From positions 62,001 to 126,000 of the forward strand of contig QPMI01000562.1 in the NCBI GenBank assembly GCA_004431415.1: a stretch of DNA of 64,000 bases, in the 5' to 3' direction. A model generated the notes under the pieces. That model worked only from the letters and a program-made list of their open reading frames with translations, made no database searches and was not told where the DNA came from. The first letter of the stretch is position 1. Each line of letters begins with the position of its first letter. This stretch comes from Cyanophora paradoxa. Taxonomy: Eukaryota > Glaucocystophyceae > Cyanophorales > Cyanophoraceae. This document shows, in pieces, positions 62,351 to 64,000 of the stretch. A program made the position numbers and the translations under genes.

Positions 62351-62594
62351 AAGGACGATTTTTGAGAAATGTTGTATAATAAGGTAGCTTGAAATACTGT
62401 GGGGATTGCACAGTTGCGTAGAGCTTAAACAGCGCTTCAAACCGATATGCAGAACGTTGCGAGATCATAATCTGGTGATGAGATACAAGCGTTTGAAGAT
62501 GCCGATAATCGATTTACCGAAACTTCGGTGAAACGTGAGCGAAACTTGAACCGTGAGATCATATACCCTACTATGGTTTATTCCCCGGGTTTTC

Positions 62595-62680
62595 ATGGCG
62601 CATTTAATGGCGCATTTAATGGCGCATTTAATGGCGCATTTTATGGCGCATTTTATGGCGCATTTTATGGCGCATTTGAT
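62595..62680 (+). repeat. 12-bp tandem repeat, 7 copies
   Basis: ATGGCGCATTTA repeated three times, then ATGGCGCATTTT three times and a final GGCGCATTTGATG. The switch from TTTA to TTTT units shows two sub-expansions. Confidence 0.9.
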
Positions 62681-62734
62681 GAAAAGTCCCTACTCTGTGG
62701 CATGAACCAATCAGAAGCCAGCAAATTTAAAATT

Positions 62735-62832
62735 AATATATGAGGTATTATCTGAGATATAATCTGAGGTATTATCTGAGATATAATCTGAGGTATTATC
62801 TGAGGTATTATCTGAGATGTTATCTGTGATGT
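62735..62832 (+). repeat. 17-18-bp tandem repeat (TCTGAGATATAA / TCTGAGGTATTA words)
   Basis: Alternating units of ATCTGAGATATA and ATCTGAGGTATT, about seven in all, ending ATCTGTGATG. Confidence 0.85.
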
Positions 62833-63257
62833 AAACCTGGGGAGAAGTTGAAGGGGGATACATTGAAAGTCAGTGAGCCAATCAGATTGCGTCACACATA
62901 TATACATATACATCATGACAATATACACATCGCCGTGATCGTCATAATCTCCCGAGTCACGTGGTATGTCATATATATCATATACATATACATCGTCATC
63001 ATGACGTCATCATCACATATACACAAATTGATATGTTATAGGTTTGACTATAAATCGATTTCCTATGATATATATGATATATATTACAGTGATATATTGA
63101 CGTATATACGATTCAAAAACAATTAAAATTCTATTGTTTTTATTGTCGTTTCTATTGTTGTTTCTAGTGTAACAAATACAGTAAAAAATCGTTCAAAAAA
63201 TACAGTAAAAAATGAGAGGTTTTTCTTTCGAGGTTTTAACTAAACTTACTTAGTTAT

Positions 63258-63661
63258 TCATGGGAGACACGGCGGATAAAAAGGATATAACTTCGATTAA
63301 ATATAATTAATCGAGATAATGATATAACTTCGATAAATAAGATTTAAGATATAACTTCGATAAATTCGATTTTTGTTACTGAGGCTTACTGAGATTACTG
63401 TTGAATACGAATAGGGTTACTGGGAATGGTTTGTTTTTCTTGGGAATTGTTTTGGAGACACGGCGCATAAAAAAGATATAACTTCGATAAGATATAATTA
63501 ATCGAGATTATGATATAACTTCGATTAATTCAATGTTTCTTACTGAGGCTTACTGAGATTTACTGATATTCAAGATTGGGTTACTGGGAATGGTTTGTTT
63601 TCTGATTTGTTTTTGATTTTTTCGCGGGTATTTTTTTGGAGACACGGCGCAGTGCTGAGCT
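63258..63661 (-). repeat. right terminal inverted repeat (404 bp)
   Basis: Complement of 52200-52603, ending GAGACACGGCGCAGTGCTGAGCT minus its first three bases at 63661. The outer 120 bp are identical to the left copy; a few substitutions lie further in. Confidence 0.95.
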
Positions 63662-63927
63662 ATCGTCCCACTTCTACAACTGGGGAGCTCGCCGTCGGTC
63701 TTCAGTTAATCTGCCGGTGGCGGCTTCCGACGGAAAATTGGCTCGACGGGCATCGATTCCGCACGCGCCTTCGGTGGCGGAAGCGACCAAAGAGCGCCAA
63801 GCTGACTCCGGATCCTCATTCCACGTGATCGCAATCGATCGCAAAGCAGAGACCGAGGCGTCGAAGCCCCTATCTTTGGACAAAAAGACACGCAAGTACG
63901 GTTGCGGGTCGGATGTTGCGATCGCCG
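63662..63927 (+). CDS. WD40-PKD host gene, exon block 4 (continuation after the virus), partial
   Basis: 63662-63666 is the second ATCGT target copy. Counting it once, the frame of block 3 continues without a stop through SHFYNWGARRRSSVNLP, LARRASIPHAPSVAEATKER and SKPLSLDKKTRKYGCG to a GTGAGC donor after 63927. Two more R-R-x-S motifs (RRRSSV, RRASI) extend the series of block 3, which supports a single gene. 63928-64000 is the start of the next intron. The gene continues past the window. Confidence 0.75.
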
Positions 63928-64000
63928 GTGAGCCACATTTGTTTGTTGGGTATTTCTTTTCCCCGAGTTCTCGTGCGGCCTCCCCACCTTCCGCTCGCGC

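Larger units (their letters stand above)
62351..63257. other. viral right-end noncoding region with short tandem repeats
   Basis: No gene is supported. AT-rich sequence with two repeat blocks (62595-62680 and 62740-62830) and many CATATATACATATA words at about 62895-63090. A short ORF (62528-62743) runs through the first repeat, giving GAFNGAFNGAFY, and is probably incidental. Confidence 0.55.
52200..63661. mobile_element. integrated polinton-like virus, 11,462 bp
   Basis: 404-bp inverted terminal repeats begin AGCTCAGCACTGCGCCGTGT and are flanked by ATCGT duplications. Base composition drops sharply to AT-rich at both borders, and none of its genes shows an intron. It carries the polinton/PLV core: rve integrase, polymerase-like/helicase protein, penton-like minor capsid protein, jelly-roll major capsid protein and A32-like packaging ATPase. 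No adenain-type protease is recognised. Four genes have frameshifts, so this copy is defective unless those are sequence errors. It lies in a coding exon of the host WD40-PKD gene. Relatives are known as integrated or free virus-like agents of algae, some dependent on giant viruses. Confidence 0.95.

Noticed and set aside
62595-62680. CRISPR-like short repeat array
   Set aside because: Contiguous 12-bp units with no spacers, in a eukaryotic virus.

Overview
The window is nuclear DNA of a unicellular eukaryote, probably an alga. The genes are intron-rich with short GT-AG introns. Coding DNA is very GC-rich, introns are often full of CCCCG runs, and there is a plastid-targeted-looking RUS protein, an N-carbamoylputrescine amidase and a phytochrome-like PAS protein. 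High GC, tyrosine-recombinase retrotransposons and an integrated polinton-like virus would suit a haptophyte, pelagophyte or similar alga. The sequence alone does not fix the lineage.

Layout. 1-14756 is ordinary gene-dense host sequence: the 5' end of a phytochrome-like gene (-), a RUS/DUF647 gene (-), a glutathione S-transferase (+), an N-carbamoylputrescine amidase (-), an F-box protein (+), a PPP1R21-like coiled-coil protein (+) and a RING-H2 protein (+). 14757-23191 is gene-poor and repeat-rich. It holds a 3.2-kb hAT-like element and a 0.5-kb hAT-like MITE, both with 8-bp target duplications.

From 23192 to the right edge the window is in essence one host gene, split by three large insertions. 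The exon blocks are 23192-24356, 36679-39988, 51567-52199 and 63662-63927. They encode a signal peptide, a WD40 propeller, Ig/PKD-like ectodomains, Ala-rich hydrophobic segments, an acidic region and a tail of repeated R-R-x-S motifs. Removing each insertion restores the reading frame exactly. Insertion 1 (24357-36678, +) is a DIRS/Ngaro/PAT-like retrotransposon with RT-RNase H, a tyrosine recombinase and split direct repeats (A1 - body - B1 - A2 - C - B2). Insertion 2 (39989-51566) is an inverted relative with the same termini, but its coding body is replaced by 139-bp and 160-bp satellites. Insertion 3 (52200-63661) is an AT-rich polinton-like virus with 404-bp terminal inverted repeats and a 5-bp target duplication (ATCGT). 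It carries an rve integrase, a PolB-like/SF1 helicase/HNH fusion, a penton-like minor capsid protein, a double-jelly-roll-type major capsid protein, an A32-type packaging ATPase and several small proteins.

How the parts work together. The virus genes form a replication and integration block on the minus strand at the left, and a capsid and packaging block at the right, with divergent penton and MCP genes sharing a 52-bp promoter region. At least four virus genes (integrase, MCP, coiled-coil ORF, 86-residue ORF) and the retrotransposon Gag-like ORF carry frameshifts. Several repeat copies in the window differ mainly in G/C homopolymer length, so some frameshifts may be consensus errors rather than decay.
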